DNA of 64,000 bases from Schistocerca nitens. Taxonomy: Eukaryota; Arthropoda; Insecta; Orthoptera; Acrididae. Both the position numbers and the translations under genes were made by a program. Positions within the stretch are counted from its first letter, which is position 1, and each line of letters starts with the position of its first letter. Below the pieces are notes generated by a model. It did no database searches. It was not told where the DNA came from and worked only from the letters and a program-made list of their open reading frames with translations. Positions 1-9,759 of the stretch are shown here, one piece after another. The DNA lies in the NCBI RefSeq assembly GCF_023898315.1, contig NC_064621.1:537189383-537253382 (forward strand), in the 5' to 3' direction.

Positions 1-261
1 TATAGATGGAGTATCCAACGCAATAATGCAGTGCCGAACTTCTTACAGTTTCCACTTTTGTGTTATGACTCCGATGGAATTTTCAGTCTGTGCTATAGTC
101 AGGTCATGACTCATAAAAATTCCTATTCCTCGTTTGTCTCAGATCTTCAACTCTGTCTGCCTACGAGCTGGAATTGTTTCCGTGTAAATGGTGCATGTTA
201 CATATTGAAAAAGGCATTAATGCGGGCCCCTAATAATAACTTCGAATTGCAAACCCACAGG

Positions 262-1870
262 TCTTGCGATATAATTATCTGTGCGATATCAACGGTGAAG
301 TCACTGATGACAGTGCAACTAAAGCAGAGTTATTAAACACGGTTTTTCGAGACTCCTTCACCAACGAAGACGAAGTAAATATTCCTGAATTCCAATCAAG
401 AACAATTGCCAATATAAGAACACAGAAGTAGATCTCCTCGGTGTAACAAAGCAGCTTAAATCACTTAATAAAGTTAAGATTTGCGGTCCAGATTGTATAC
501 CAATCAGGTTCCTTTCAGAGTATGCTGATACAATAGCTCCATGTTTCAATTACATACAACCGCTCGCTCATAAAAAGATCCGTACCTAAAGACCAGAAAA
601 TTGCTCAGGTCATAACAATTTCCAAAATGCGAAATAGGAGTAATCTGCTGATTTCCAGGCCCATATCACTAACGTAGATTTGCAGTAGGGTTTTGGAACA
701 TATACTGTGATCGAACATTGGAAATTACCTCGAAGAAAACGATTTATTAACGCATAGTCACCACGGATTCAGAAAATATCGTTCTTGTGAAACACAACTA
801 GCTCCTTATACTCATGAAATAATGAATGCTATCGACAGGAGATGTCCAATTGATTCCATATTTTTAGATTTCCAGAAGGATTTCTTCACCGTTCCTCACA
901 AGCATCTTCAAACCAAACTACGTTCCTATGGAATATCGCCTCATTTTTCGACTGAATTCGTGATTTTCTGTCAGAAAGGTCACAGTTCGTAGTAATAGAC
1001 GGAAAGTCATTGAGTAAAGCAGAAGTAATATCCGTGGTTCCCCGAGGAAGTGCTATAGGCCCTCTATCGTTTCTAATCTATATTAACGACATAGGAGACA
1101 ATCCGAGTAGCCGTCTTAGATTGTTTGCAGATGATGGTGTCATTTACCGTGTTGTACAGTCATCAGATGAACAGAACGAATGCAAAATGAGCTACATAAG
1201 ATATCTGTATGGTGCGAAAAGTGGCAATTGATCCTGAACAAAGAAAAATGTGAAGTTATTCACATGAGTACTAAAAAAAATCCGGTAAATTTTCTATTAC
1301 GCGATATGTCGCACAAATCTATAGGCTGTAAATTCAACTAAATATTTAGAGATTACAATTACAAATAACCTATGTTCGAACGATCACATAGATAATGCTG
1401 TGGGTAGAGCAATACAAAGACTGCGATTCATTGACAGAACACTTAGAAGGTGCAACAGGTCTACTAAAGAAACTGCTGACACCAAGCTTGTCCGCCCTAT
1501 TCTGGAGAATTGCTGTGCGGTGTCGGATCCGCATCAGGTGAGACTGACGGATGACATCGAAAAAGTTCAAAGAAGGGCAGCTAGTTTTGTATTATCACGA
1601 AATAGGGGAGATAGTGTCACAGACATGATAATGATACATGAATTGGAGTGGCAGTCATTAAAACAAAGGCGTTTTTAGTTGCGAAGGGATCTTGTCATGA
1701 AATTTCAATGACCAATTTTCTCCTCCGATTGCGAAAACATTCTGTTGGCACCCGACTTCATAGGAAGAAATGATAAATTAAGAGAAATGACGTCTCGCAC
1801 AGAAAAATTTAACAGCTCGTTTTTACTGCGCGCCGTTCTAGAGTGGAACGGCAGACAGACAGCTTGAAGG
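262..1870 (+). mobile_element. CR1-like LINE, 5'-truncated and dead
   Basis: Reverse transcriptase part of a non-LTR retrotransposon, spread over several frames. In order I read an upstream linker (INGEVTDDSATKAELLN, from about 268), the RT entry region (CGPDCIPIRFLSEYAD, about 483-530), a GFRKYRSCETQ block (about 765), FLDFQKDFFTVPHK (about 860-900), a PRGSAIGPLSFLIYIND block (about 1047) and the catalytic LFADDG motif (about 1121-1138). The post-RT segment (RPILENCCAV, about 1491) follows. The AspAsp pair is intact, but frameshifts and stops separate the blocks. The endonuclease half is missing, as expected for a 5'-truncated copy. The same family recurs at 42.8-44.1 kb and 46-49.1 kb, so the CR1-like placement is shared; the exact clade is inferred. 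Confidence 0.8.
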
Positions 1871-2230
1871 TCGTTCATTTAATTTCTTTATAAATAATAA
1901 ACAAAAAATTTGAGGACAGGTTGTTTATTACTATTGTAAAAACCATAACACAAGTTAATGCACTAAAATATCCTGCTGCATCAGTGTTGCCACCTCGCCA
2001 CAAGCTAAAAACAGTACAGCACCATCTTGACAAGCGTGTTCACCTATAGCTGTCAAAGCTCCTGCTTGTAACAACGGTCCTTATTGTGCAGTCTCGCCTT
2101 ACAACAGCCACTAGCACCCGTCTTCACCTGGGCCTGCTTCTTTTGTCCTGGTTACTTGTGACGTCATTACAATGACGTCAGACAGGCCCTACGTCAAAAT
2201 TACGACGTATCTTATGAATCAAAGTAAGAC
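1871..2230. other. unassigned spacer
   Basis: I recognise no gene, RNA or repeat between the LINE relic and the next SINE. Confidence 0.4.
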
Positions 2231-2243
2231 TAATCTAACTATG

Positions 2244-2487
2244 GTTGGTTGGTTGGTTGGTTGGTTTTGGGGAAGGAGACCAGACAGCGTGGTCATCGGT
2301 CTCATCGGATTAGGGAAGGATGGGGAAGGAAGTCGGCCGTGCCCTTTCAGAGGAACCATCCCGGCATTTGCCTGGAGTGATTTAGGGAAATCACGGAAAA
2401 CCTAAAGCAGGATGGCCGGACGTGGGATTGAACCGTCGTCCTCCCGAATGCGAGTCCAGTGTCTTACCACTGCGCCACCTCGCTCGG
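2244..2487 (-). mobile_element. SINE family A, full length, with target duplication
   Basis: tRNA-derived SINE read on the minus strand. The tRNA-like head is at the right (A box near TGGCGCAGTGG, 2469-2479) and the tail at the left is a (CCAA)n run at 2243-2264. It is flanked by a 13-bp direct duplication, TAATCTAACTATG, at 2231-2243 and 2488-2500, which fixes both ends. Before the tail is a stem-loop at 2276-2303 (GAGACC paired with GGTCTC in the element's sense). Other copies of the family lie at 44.7, 47.2, 57.3 and 61.3 kb. Confidence 0.9.
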
Positions 2488-2812
2488 TAATCTAACTATG
2501 CTGATGGCCAATTATGCACGTAATTCAGTCCACCCAAATGACGTTGGTATCTCTTACAAATTATCGTTTCTGTTTACATGTGAATCGTCTTTGCAGTATA
2601 TTGATTAAAATGGGTTGGGAGGAAGGCGGAAGGACCAAAAAGATACAAAAACAGAAATCACTAGAAAAATTAAAAAAAAAAATTCAAACCAAATGTTATT
2701 GTATTGAACATAAAGTGATTCCATTTGATCAAACTATTACAAACCTGAATTTTGATTTTGTCGCGTCAAAGAATCACGAGAGTTTTTCATTAATAGTATT
2801 TAAAACATCATG

Positions 2813-3002
2813 CCGGCCGCTGTGGCTGAGCAGTTCTAGGCGCTTCAGTCCGGAACCGCGCTGCTACTACGGTCGCAGGTTCGAATCCTGCCTCGGGCAT
2901 GGATGTGTGTGATGTGCTTAGGTTAGTTAGGTTTAAGTAGTTCTAAGTTACAGGGGACTGATGACCACAGATGTTACGTCCCATCGTGCTTAGGACCATC
3001 CG
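2813..3002 (+). mobile_element. SINE family B, full length, with target duplication
   Basis: tRNA-derived SINE. The head holds a TGGCTGAGCAG A box (2823-2833) and a perfect B box GGTTCGAATCC at 2878-2888. The body ends with the family's stem-loop at 2954-2982. The element is bracketed by the 11-bp duplication AAAACATCATG at 2802-2812 and 3003-3013. Minus-strand copies lie at 14.8, 34.8 and 60.4 kb and a worn copy at 20.9 kb. It would be transcribed by RNA polymerase III from its internal boxes and needs a LINE in trans to move. Confidence 0.92.
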
Positions 3003-3013
3003 AAAACATCATG

Positions 3014-4150
3014 TTGTAAGCAAAAATAGTTATTAGACTCGAGGTAGTTGTTATCGTGTTTCGATTGAAATACTTCAATTGCTTCTTGTGATCACTGTTT
3101 ATACGGTCCCTGACCGAATAAATTCAGTCACGGCAGGACACAGAGTTTGATGTGAGCAATGCACGATCTAAAAATGCGCGTGGCTCGCTGAAATCAATGA
3201 GGAGTGGCGGTGCACCGTTGTCTTTAGGTCTAAATTCTAGCGCATCTATTCCTAAAACCTTTCGTTAGCAGAGAAAAATCAGCGAAATAAAATGCGTTAT
3301 AGGTAAATCCAGTAATTAAAACAAGGGAAAAACATTTAAATGAAATCCTGTAGGATAATAATGTGGGCTGAAGCAGATTATTTAATGTTCGAGTCAAAAG
3401 TCTGTTTCGGAAATCTACATATAGATATGTAAATGATGGCCTTACACACATTAAGCTGATAAATCAGTTGAACAATATTTAAACCAGTGCTGGAAAATGC
3501 AGTTACGTACCGCATGCAGAACATTTACACACAGCTGCAAGCGCAAATAAGCACATATAGCCGTGCATTAACCCATGGAAAAGGAGTACCAAAATATTAA
3601 AGGTCGTATGCGTCAAACGTCACTGACATTCACGGTGAAAGCTGAAGTTCGTTAATCATCAATGCTATCGCGACGAACACCTAACAAGTATGCCATACTG
3701 TTTGTAAAAATAAAATGCTGCAAAATTATTGAAGTTCACGGCTACCTAAAAGTATTTAAACAACGATAATGTTCTTATGGTCGCAAAAGAAACAGTCGCG
3801 AACGTCTCTTAAGTACCGATAGAATTACGAGTCGAGAACTCACTCCCAAGACACTATTCTATGGCTCTACTCGTGACCACCAGAAATTTACTGACCCACG
3901 AGCGCTATGGTAGGCCTTGTGGCGGTCTGGTCTCCCAAATCTCACTGATTGATCACCGAACGAAAACGCCACAAACGACTATGTACGCATCTTTAAGCAT
4001 TCAGTCACGTGACCATTGCGCAGTTCAATACATGTCCATGTAGATATGTTCCGTCTTTGCAACTAAATGAAAAGCAATTTGTTTTTTGCCACACGCGTTC
4101 CGCTTCTTTTGTTTATGAAGCGTCTTCAGTGGCTTTAACACACATACGCA
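3014..4150. other. unassigned, no gene seen
   Basis: AT-rich spacer without recognisable coding or repeat structure. Short open frames here show no composition or motif that marks them as real. Confidence 0.4.
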
Positions 4151-4160
4151 CGACACCAAC

Positions 4161-4329
4161 ACTCGACGATCACACACATAAACACCACATTGGTAATCGT
4201 AGCACCAAACGAGGATTAAAACTCACGAATCTTGTGGTGCAAGTGTTGTTTATAATCTCAAAAACGAGAGAAAACATGAGAAAAAGTGACATAACAACAT
4301 ACTTTTAAGTACTATACATCTATACATGC
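4161..4329 (+). repeat. left arm of a long inverted repeat
   Basis: About 170 bp that matches, in reverse complement, the stretch at 5782-5950. The two arms share long identical runs, for example TATAATCTCAAAAACGAGAG. They bracket the transposase relic at 4330-5785. Whether they are the terminal repeats of that element or a separate palindromic element that received it cannot be decided from one copy. Confidence 0.75.
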
Positions 4330-5785
4330 TGTTACAGTGTGATTACCTGTAAATACCACATTAATGCAATAAATGCTCAAAATGATGCCCGTCAACCTCA
4401 ATGCATTTGGCAATACGTGTAACGACATTCTTCTCAACAGCGAGTAGTTCGCCTTCCGAAATGTTCGCACACGCATTGACAATGCGCTGACGCATATTGT
4501 CAGGCGTTGTCGGTGGATCACGATAGCAAATATCCTTCAACATTCCCCACAGAAAGAAGTCCGGGGACGTCGGATCCAGTGAACGTGCGGGTCATAGTAT
4601 GGTGCTTCGACGACCAATCCACCTGTCATGAAATATGCTATTCAATACCGCTTCAACCGCACGTGAGCAATGTGCCGGTCATCCATCATGTTGGAAGTAC
4701 ATCACCACACTGTCATGCAGTGAAACATCTTGTAGTAACTCGGTAGAACATTACGTAGGAAATCAGCATACATTGCACCATTTAGATTGTCATCGATAAA
4801 ATGGGGGCCAATTATCCTTCCTCCCATAGTGCCTTACCGTACATTAACCCGCCAAGGTCGCTGATGTTCCACTTGTCGCAGCCATCGTGGATTTTCCGTT
4901 ACCCAATAGTGCATATTATGCCGGTTTACGTTACCGCTGTTGGTGAATGACGCTTCGTCGCTAAATAGAACGCGCGCAAAAAATCTGTCATCGTCCCGTA
5001 ATTTATCTTGTGCCCAGTGGCAGAACTGTATACGATGTTCAAAGTCGTCGCCATGCAATTCATGGTGCATAGAAATATGGTACGCGTGCAATCGATGTTG
5101 ATGTAGCATTCACAACACCGACGTTTTTGAGATTCCCGAGTCTCGCGCAATTTGTCTACTACTGATGTGCGGATTAGCCGCGACAGCAGCTAAAACACCT
5201 ACTTGGGCATCATTATTTGTTGCAGGTCGTGGTTGACGTTTCACATGTGGCTGAACACTTCCTGTTTCCTTAAATAACGTAACTATTCGCCGAACGGTCC
5301 GGACACTTGGATGATGTCGTCCAGGATACCGAGCAGCATACATAGCACATGCCTGTTGGGCATTTTGATCACAATAGCCATAAATCAACACGATATCGAC
5401 CTTTTCCGCAATTGGTAAACGGTCAATTTGAACACGGGTAATGTATCACGAAGCAAATACCGTCCGCACTGGCAGAATGTTACGTGATACCACGTACTTA
5501 TACGTTTGTGACTATTGCAGCGCCATCTATCACAAAGCGAAAAAAGTGGTCTAACAGAAACAATATTTCTTTACGTACGACACGAATATGTAATAAAAAT
5601 GGGGGATCCTATTTAAAACAACGCAGTTGATATCCGTTTGACCTATGGCAGCGCCATCTAGCGGGTCAACAATCGCGTCATCTGGTTTCCGCCTTCTAGC
5701 TAGACATGTTTCGTGATTTGCAGTTTTTCCGTTTGACGCGTATTTCGTGAGATATTTGGCCCAGTCACGATCAATGGACCACCAT
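4330..5785 (-). pseudogene. broken Tc1/mariner-type transposase (DD41D spacing)
   Basis: Reading leftward on the minus strand, the N-terminal helix-turn-helix part starts at about 5391 (MLIYGYCDQNAQQACAMYAA), followed by PHISSRQIARDSGISKTSVL. The middle, from 5109, includes VLFSDEASFTNSGNVNRHNM, where the Asp of FSDE is the first catalytic residue. The C-terminal end (DPPTTPDNMRQRIVNACANI, about 4500) closes at HHFEHLLH. Between the second catalytic Asp and the Asp of PDFFLWG I count 41 residues, matching DD41D-type families of the IS630/Tc1/mariner superfamily. Stops and frameshifts break it into at least three pieces, so it is inactive. The 5' leader up to 5785 fits the same element. Confidence 0.8.
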
Positions 5786-5950
5786 GTATAGATGCTTAGT
5801 ACTTACAAGTATGTTGTTGTGTCATTTTTTCTCGTGTTTTCTCTCGTTTTTGAGATTATAAACAACACTTGCAGCACAAGTTTCGTGAGGTTTAATAATC
5901 TTTTGGTGTTACGAGTACCAATGTTTTGTTTATGTGTGTGATCCTCGAGA
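5782..5950 (-). repeat. right arm of the long inverted repeat
   Basis: Reverse complement of the arm at 4161-4329, with scattered mismatches and small indels. Outside the two arms the flanks no longer match each other. Confidence 0.75.
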
Positions 5951-6192
5951 TTTTTCATTCTTTTTCCGTACTCCAGATGGGTGGTGAGACGCTGGAAACC
6001 GGCTATCTGGAGCATGAGGGCCGAATAAACAAAATTGCAGAACACAGACATAGACTAGCAGCATTGAAAATTGTATTTAATACCAAACAATGATTTAACC
6101 TCATGAGACTTTTGCTGCAAATGTGGTCTCTAACCTGAAAAGCAACAGATAAGCATAAGAAAACTTAATATACTTTTAACTACCACATAATG

Positions 6193-6226
<34 letters not shown>

Positions 6227-6814
6227 ATGGATTACCACCATTCAAGTTTAAGCCATTAATTACACACACACACAGACTAGAACACAAAATAAGCACTCAC
6301 GTTCAGTTCTCAACCTTTTATCAAAGCATTAGTACTTTATTTTCGCATACATGAAAAAAATTAACTAATACATTTAAAAAAACGCATAATGGTCAGTTGA
6401 ACATGGGAATTTTTTGGATAATGGAATGTTACAGTCATGCTGATCCCGTACTGTATGTTAATGTGGAGAAATCGTAATTACGGCACACCATTGCATACAG
6501 ATTAGTAGATGGTTTATAATTTTGTTTGACTGTAAACGCAACATGAACTAAGGTCATCTCACTGCCACTATTCATATGGAGTACCGTATATAGATTTCTT
6601 GTAGCATGCCTGTCATATATTTTACGCATTTTCCACCGAATATTACGATTTGTCTCCACATTCCAAGCCAATGCAGCCTCTGTCTTCCTGCTCGCCCAGC
6701 AGAGCAAGCAGTGCACTGTCCCACCCCCACCCCCCCAGTACGTGCGCATCCTCACTGGTCGACGACGGAGCCGACGTCTTTCTGCATCAATAACCGCATC
6801 ATGATACATGGAAT
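5951..6814. other. unassigned, with a CT microsatellite
   Basis: No gene recognised. A (CT)n tract lies at about 6195-6225 and a C-rich tract at 6719-6738. An uninterrupted minus-strand frame at 6435-6809 (124 codons) has no motif I can name. Confidence 0.45.
6195..6225. repeat. (CT)n microsatellite
   Basis: About 15 CT dinucleotides in an otherwise AT-rich spacer. Confidence 0.95.
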
Positions 6815-7130
6815 AGGCAACGGCCTTGCCACAGTGGATACACCGGTTCCCGTCAGATCATTGAAGTTAAGTGCTGTGGGGCGTGGCCGGCACTTGGATG
6901 GGTTACCATTCAGGCCGCCATGCGCTGTTGCCAGTTTTTGGGGGTGCACCAAGCTGCGTGATGCCAATTGAGGAGCTACTTGACCGAATAGTAGCGGCTC
7001 CGGTCAAAGAAAACTATCGTAACGACCGGGAGAATGGTGTGCTGACCACACGCCCCTCCTATCCACATTCTCATCTGAGAATGACACGGCGGTCGGATGG
7101 TCCCGATGGGCCATTTGTGGCCTGATGACG
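6815..7130 (+). mobile_element. SINE with a 5S-rRNA-derived head (SINE3 type)
   Basis: The first ~115 bp are clearly 5S rRNA-like. GCAACGGCC is followed by a TACACCGGTTCCCGTC block, then GATCATTGAAGTTAAG (A-box region), then GCACTTGGATGGGTTACC (intermediate element and C box). After about 6930 the sequence departs from 5S into a SINE body ending near GGTCCCGATGGGCC. A possible 6-bp duplication, GGAATA, flanks it at 6810-6815 and 7130-7135. 5S-derived SINEs (SINE3) are an established class using the type 1 Pol III promoter. This is not a functional 5S gene: the 3' third of 5S is replaced. Confidence 0.85.
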
Positions 7131-7139
7131 GAATACAAT

Positions 7140-7706
7140 ACACGGATTGCTTCCCGCGGAGTGCATGTGTCGTTGGACCAAACAGATGGAAGTTGGAAGG
7201 TGCGAGATCGGGGTTGTAGGGTGGATGAGGACGAATGGTCCAGTGAAGTTTTGTGACCTCTCGAGTGCGAAAACTTATTTGAAGCCTTGCGTTGTCATGG
7301 AGAAAGACCAGTTACTTTGCACTTTTGTGGCGACAAACTTGCTGAGGTTGTTTCTGCGATGTTCTGAGCATAGCAAAATACATTTCAGAGTAGATCGTTG
7401 CACCAAGAGGGAGGACGTCAAACAGAATCACCCCTTCAGAATTCCAAAATACCGTCACCATGAGTTTTCCGGCTGAGGGAGCACCTTGTACATTTTCTTC
7501 GTACGAGAGGTGGTGTGGCGCCACTCTATACATTGCCATTTTGTTTCCGGTTCGAAGTGATGTACCCGCGTTTCATCGCCTATGACAACGATTGAGAAAA
7601 AGTTTTCACAATCACCTCGTAACGCGCAAGCATTTCCGCACACTTTTAGGCTGTAAGGAACCGAGCGGGCACACACCTTGTAATATTTCTGGCTCTGTCA
7701 GCCATT
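7140..7706 (-). pseudogene. C-terminal half of a mariner transposase (DD34D), dead
   Basis: Minus-strand pieces, right to left: KVCARSVPYSL (about 7670); VIGDETRVHHFEPETKWQ with the first catalytic Asp; VTVFWNSEGVILFDVLPLGA (about 7470-7410); then a PPYNPDLAPSNFHLFG block near 7180. The last block shows the third catalytic Asp replaced by Asn. Several frameshifts are present. The right edge coincides with the Tc1-like insertion at 7710. The missing N-terminal half of the same family, on the same strand, lies at 11.45-11.82 kb. Confidence 0.75.
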
Positions 7707-7709
7707 ATA

Positions 7710-9131
7710 CACTCCTGGAAATGGAAAAAAGAACACATTGACACCGGTGTGTCAGACCCACCATACTTGCTCCGGACACTGCGAGAGGGCTGTACAAGCA
7801 ATGATCACACGCACGGCACAGCGGACACACCAGGACCCGCGGTGTTGGCCGTCGAATGGCGCTAGCTGCGCAGCATTTGTGCACCGCCGCCGTCAGTGTC
7901 AGCCAGTTTGCCGTGGCATACGGAGCTCCATCGCAGTCTTTAACACTGGTAGCATGCTGCGACAGCGTGGACGTGAACCGTATGTGCAGTTGACGGACGT
8001 TGAGCGAGGGCGTATAGTGGGCATGCGGGAGGCCGGGTGGACGTACCGCCGAATTGCTCAACACGTGGGGCGTGAGGTCTCCACAGTACATCGATGTTGT
8101 CGCCAGTGGTCAGCGGAAGGTGCACGTGCCCGTCGACCTGGGACCGGACCGCAGCGACGCACGGATGCACGCCAAGACCGTAGGATCCTACGCCGTGCCG
8201 TAGGGGACCGCACCGCCACTTCCCAGCAAATTAGGGACACTGTTGCTCCTGGGGTATCGGCGAGGACCATTCGCAACCGTCTCCATGAAGCTGGGCTACG
8301 GTCCCGCACACCGTTAGGCCGTCTTCCGCTCACGCCCCAACATCGTGCAGCCCGCCTCCACTGGTGTCGCGACAGGCGTGAATGGACGGACGAATGGAGA
8401 CGTGTCGTCTTCAGCGATGAGAGTCGCTTCTGCCTTGGTGCCAATGATGGTCGTATGCGTGTTTGGCGCCGTGCAGGTGAGCGCCCCAATCAGGACTGCA
8501 TACGACCGAGGCACACAGGGCCAACACCCGGCATCATGGTGTGGGGAGCGATCTCCTACACTGGCCGTACACCACTGGTGATCGTCGAGGGGACACTGAA
8601 TAGTGCACGGTACATCCAAACCGTCATCGAACTCATCGTTCTACCATTCCTAGACCGGCAAGGGAACTTGCTGTTCCAACAGGACAATGCACGTCCGCAT
8701 GTATCCCGTGCCACCCAACGTGCTCTAGAAGGTGTAAGTCAACTACCCTGGCCAGCAAGATCTCCGGATCTGTCCCCCATTGAGCATGTTTGGGACTGGA
8801 TGAAGCGTCGTCTCACGCGGTCTGCACGTCCAGCACGAACGCTGGTCCAACTGAGGCGCCAGGTGGAAATGGCATGGCAAGCCGTTCCACAGGACTACAT
8901 CCAGCATCTCTACGATCGTCTCCATGGGAGAATAGCAGCCTGCATTGCTGCGAAAGGTGGATATACACTGTACTAGTGCCGACATTGTGCATGCTCTGTT
9001 GCCTGTGTCTATGTGCCTGTGGTTCTGTCAGTGTGATCATGTGATGTATCTGACCCCAGGAATGTGTCAATAAAGTTTCCCCTTCCTGGGACAATGAATT
9101 CACGGTGTTCTTATTTCAATTTCCAGGAGTG
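7710..9131 (+). mobile_element. Tc1-like DNA transposon, complete
   Basis: 1422-bp element with 27-bp terminal inverted repeats starting CACTCCTGGAAAT at both ends (two mismatches), flanked by TA at 7708-7709 and 9132-9133. It carries one transposase gene with no interruption and an AATAAA signal at 9069-9074. Intact ends, an open frame and close TIR similarity indicate a young and possibly competent copy. It sits at the broken edge of an older mariner. Confidence 0.93.
7954..8976 (+). CDS. Tc1-like transposase, 340 aa, apparently intact
   Basis: DDE-superfamily transposase that would cut and paste the surrounding element in the nucleus. The N-terminal DNA-binding region has two helix-turn-helix parts (about residues 13-60, LTDVERGRIVGMREAG, and 75-120). 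The catalytic core has Asp155 (VVFSDESRF), Asp244 (FQQDNARPHV) and Glu277 (SPDLSPIEHVWD). I chose the ATG at 7954 because Tc1 transposases are about 340 aa and the family homology starts there; the frame stays open back to 7738, which would add 72 residues without homology. The spacing between the second and third catalytic residues is 32, two fewer than the usual 34. No stop or frameshift is present. Confidence 0.93.
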   Translation: MLRQRGREPYVQLTDVERGRIVGMREAGWTYRRIAQHVGREVSTVHRCCRQWSAEGARARRPGTGPQRRTDARQDRRILRRAVGDRTATSQQIRDTVAPGVSARTIRNRLHEAGLRSRTPLGRLPLTPQHRAARLHWCRDRREWTDEWRRVVFSDESRFCLGANDGRMRVWRRAGERPNQDCIRPRHTGPTPGIMVWGAISYTGRTPLVIVEGTLNSARYIQTVIELIVLPFLDRQGNLLFQQDNARPHVSRATQRALEGVSQLPWPARSPDLSPIEHVWDWMKRRLTRSARPARTLVQLRRQVEMAWQAVPQDYIQHLYDRLHGRIAACIAAKGGYTLY

Positions 9132-9133
9132 TA

Positions 9134-9757
9134 TTAGACTCCAAGAAGTTGTTCCCAGAGCAGTGGAGAAGCAAGAAGTATATAGATGACGAAATGTGGT
9201 GTGAGGTACCTGTGACAGATGTTAGATTCGGTACCATTCCAGTGAGAAAGACCGCCTGCATAATGCTACTGCTCTGTGATTGGCTGCTGTGTTCGGAGCA
9301 AGGGCGCCAAAACGTTAAACTATAGTTGTTATTATTATTAGTTAAACTACTCATTGGAATGACTTCACTTTTTAAAATATATATATCTCAACAGCTGACT
9401 ATCAATCAGTCATTTTAGAGTTATTAAAAATAATTTAAATCAAAAACAAAAGGCTGACGAAATTGCAGACGAAGCACTTCGGAAGCGTTCGGGTCACGCC
9501 TTTTCTGGTATGGCGCGCGAAGTGTTTCGGGCTGTTCGTCACTCTGGATTAGGCAGTCGAGATGTACAGTCATGCTGTCTGTGGCAGGATGTGCTTGCCA
9601 GTATTCAGTATTAAAAGATTCACTCCGGTAGTCATGAGGCACAGACACGTGACACAAATAGTGTAAAGATACATTTTCGTAAACATCGCGTCTGATCATG
9701 TACTTTTCTGTATCAGAATGTGTTGTATTAAGATCATGTTGTCTTCTCGTGAGGCTA
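9134..9757. other. unassigned between two transposons
   Basis: No repeat family recognised. A minus-strand frame of 122 codons at 9424-9792 runs into the inverted repeat of the next element and has no nameable motif. Confidence 0.4.
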
Positions 9758-9759
9758 TA

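Noticed and set aside
31-336. 101-codon open frame at the window start
   Set aside because: Its 3' part overlaps the LINE linker in the wrong frame and the rest has no motif.
6815-6930. Possible 5S rRNA gene
   Set aside because: The 3' third of 5S is replaced by SINE body sequence, and no T-run terminator follows at the expected place.
7738-7953. N-terminal extension of the Tc1 transposase (72 codons)
   Set aside because: It overlaps the inverted-repeat side of the element, has no transposase homology, and the family length fits the ATG at 7954.
8058-8619. Minus-strand frames of 101-143 codons
   Set aside because: Antisense to the intact Tc1-like transposase.
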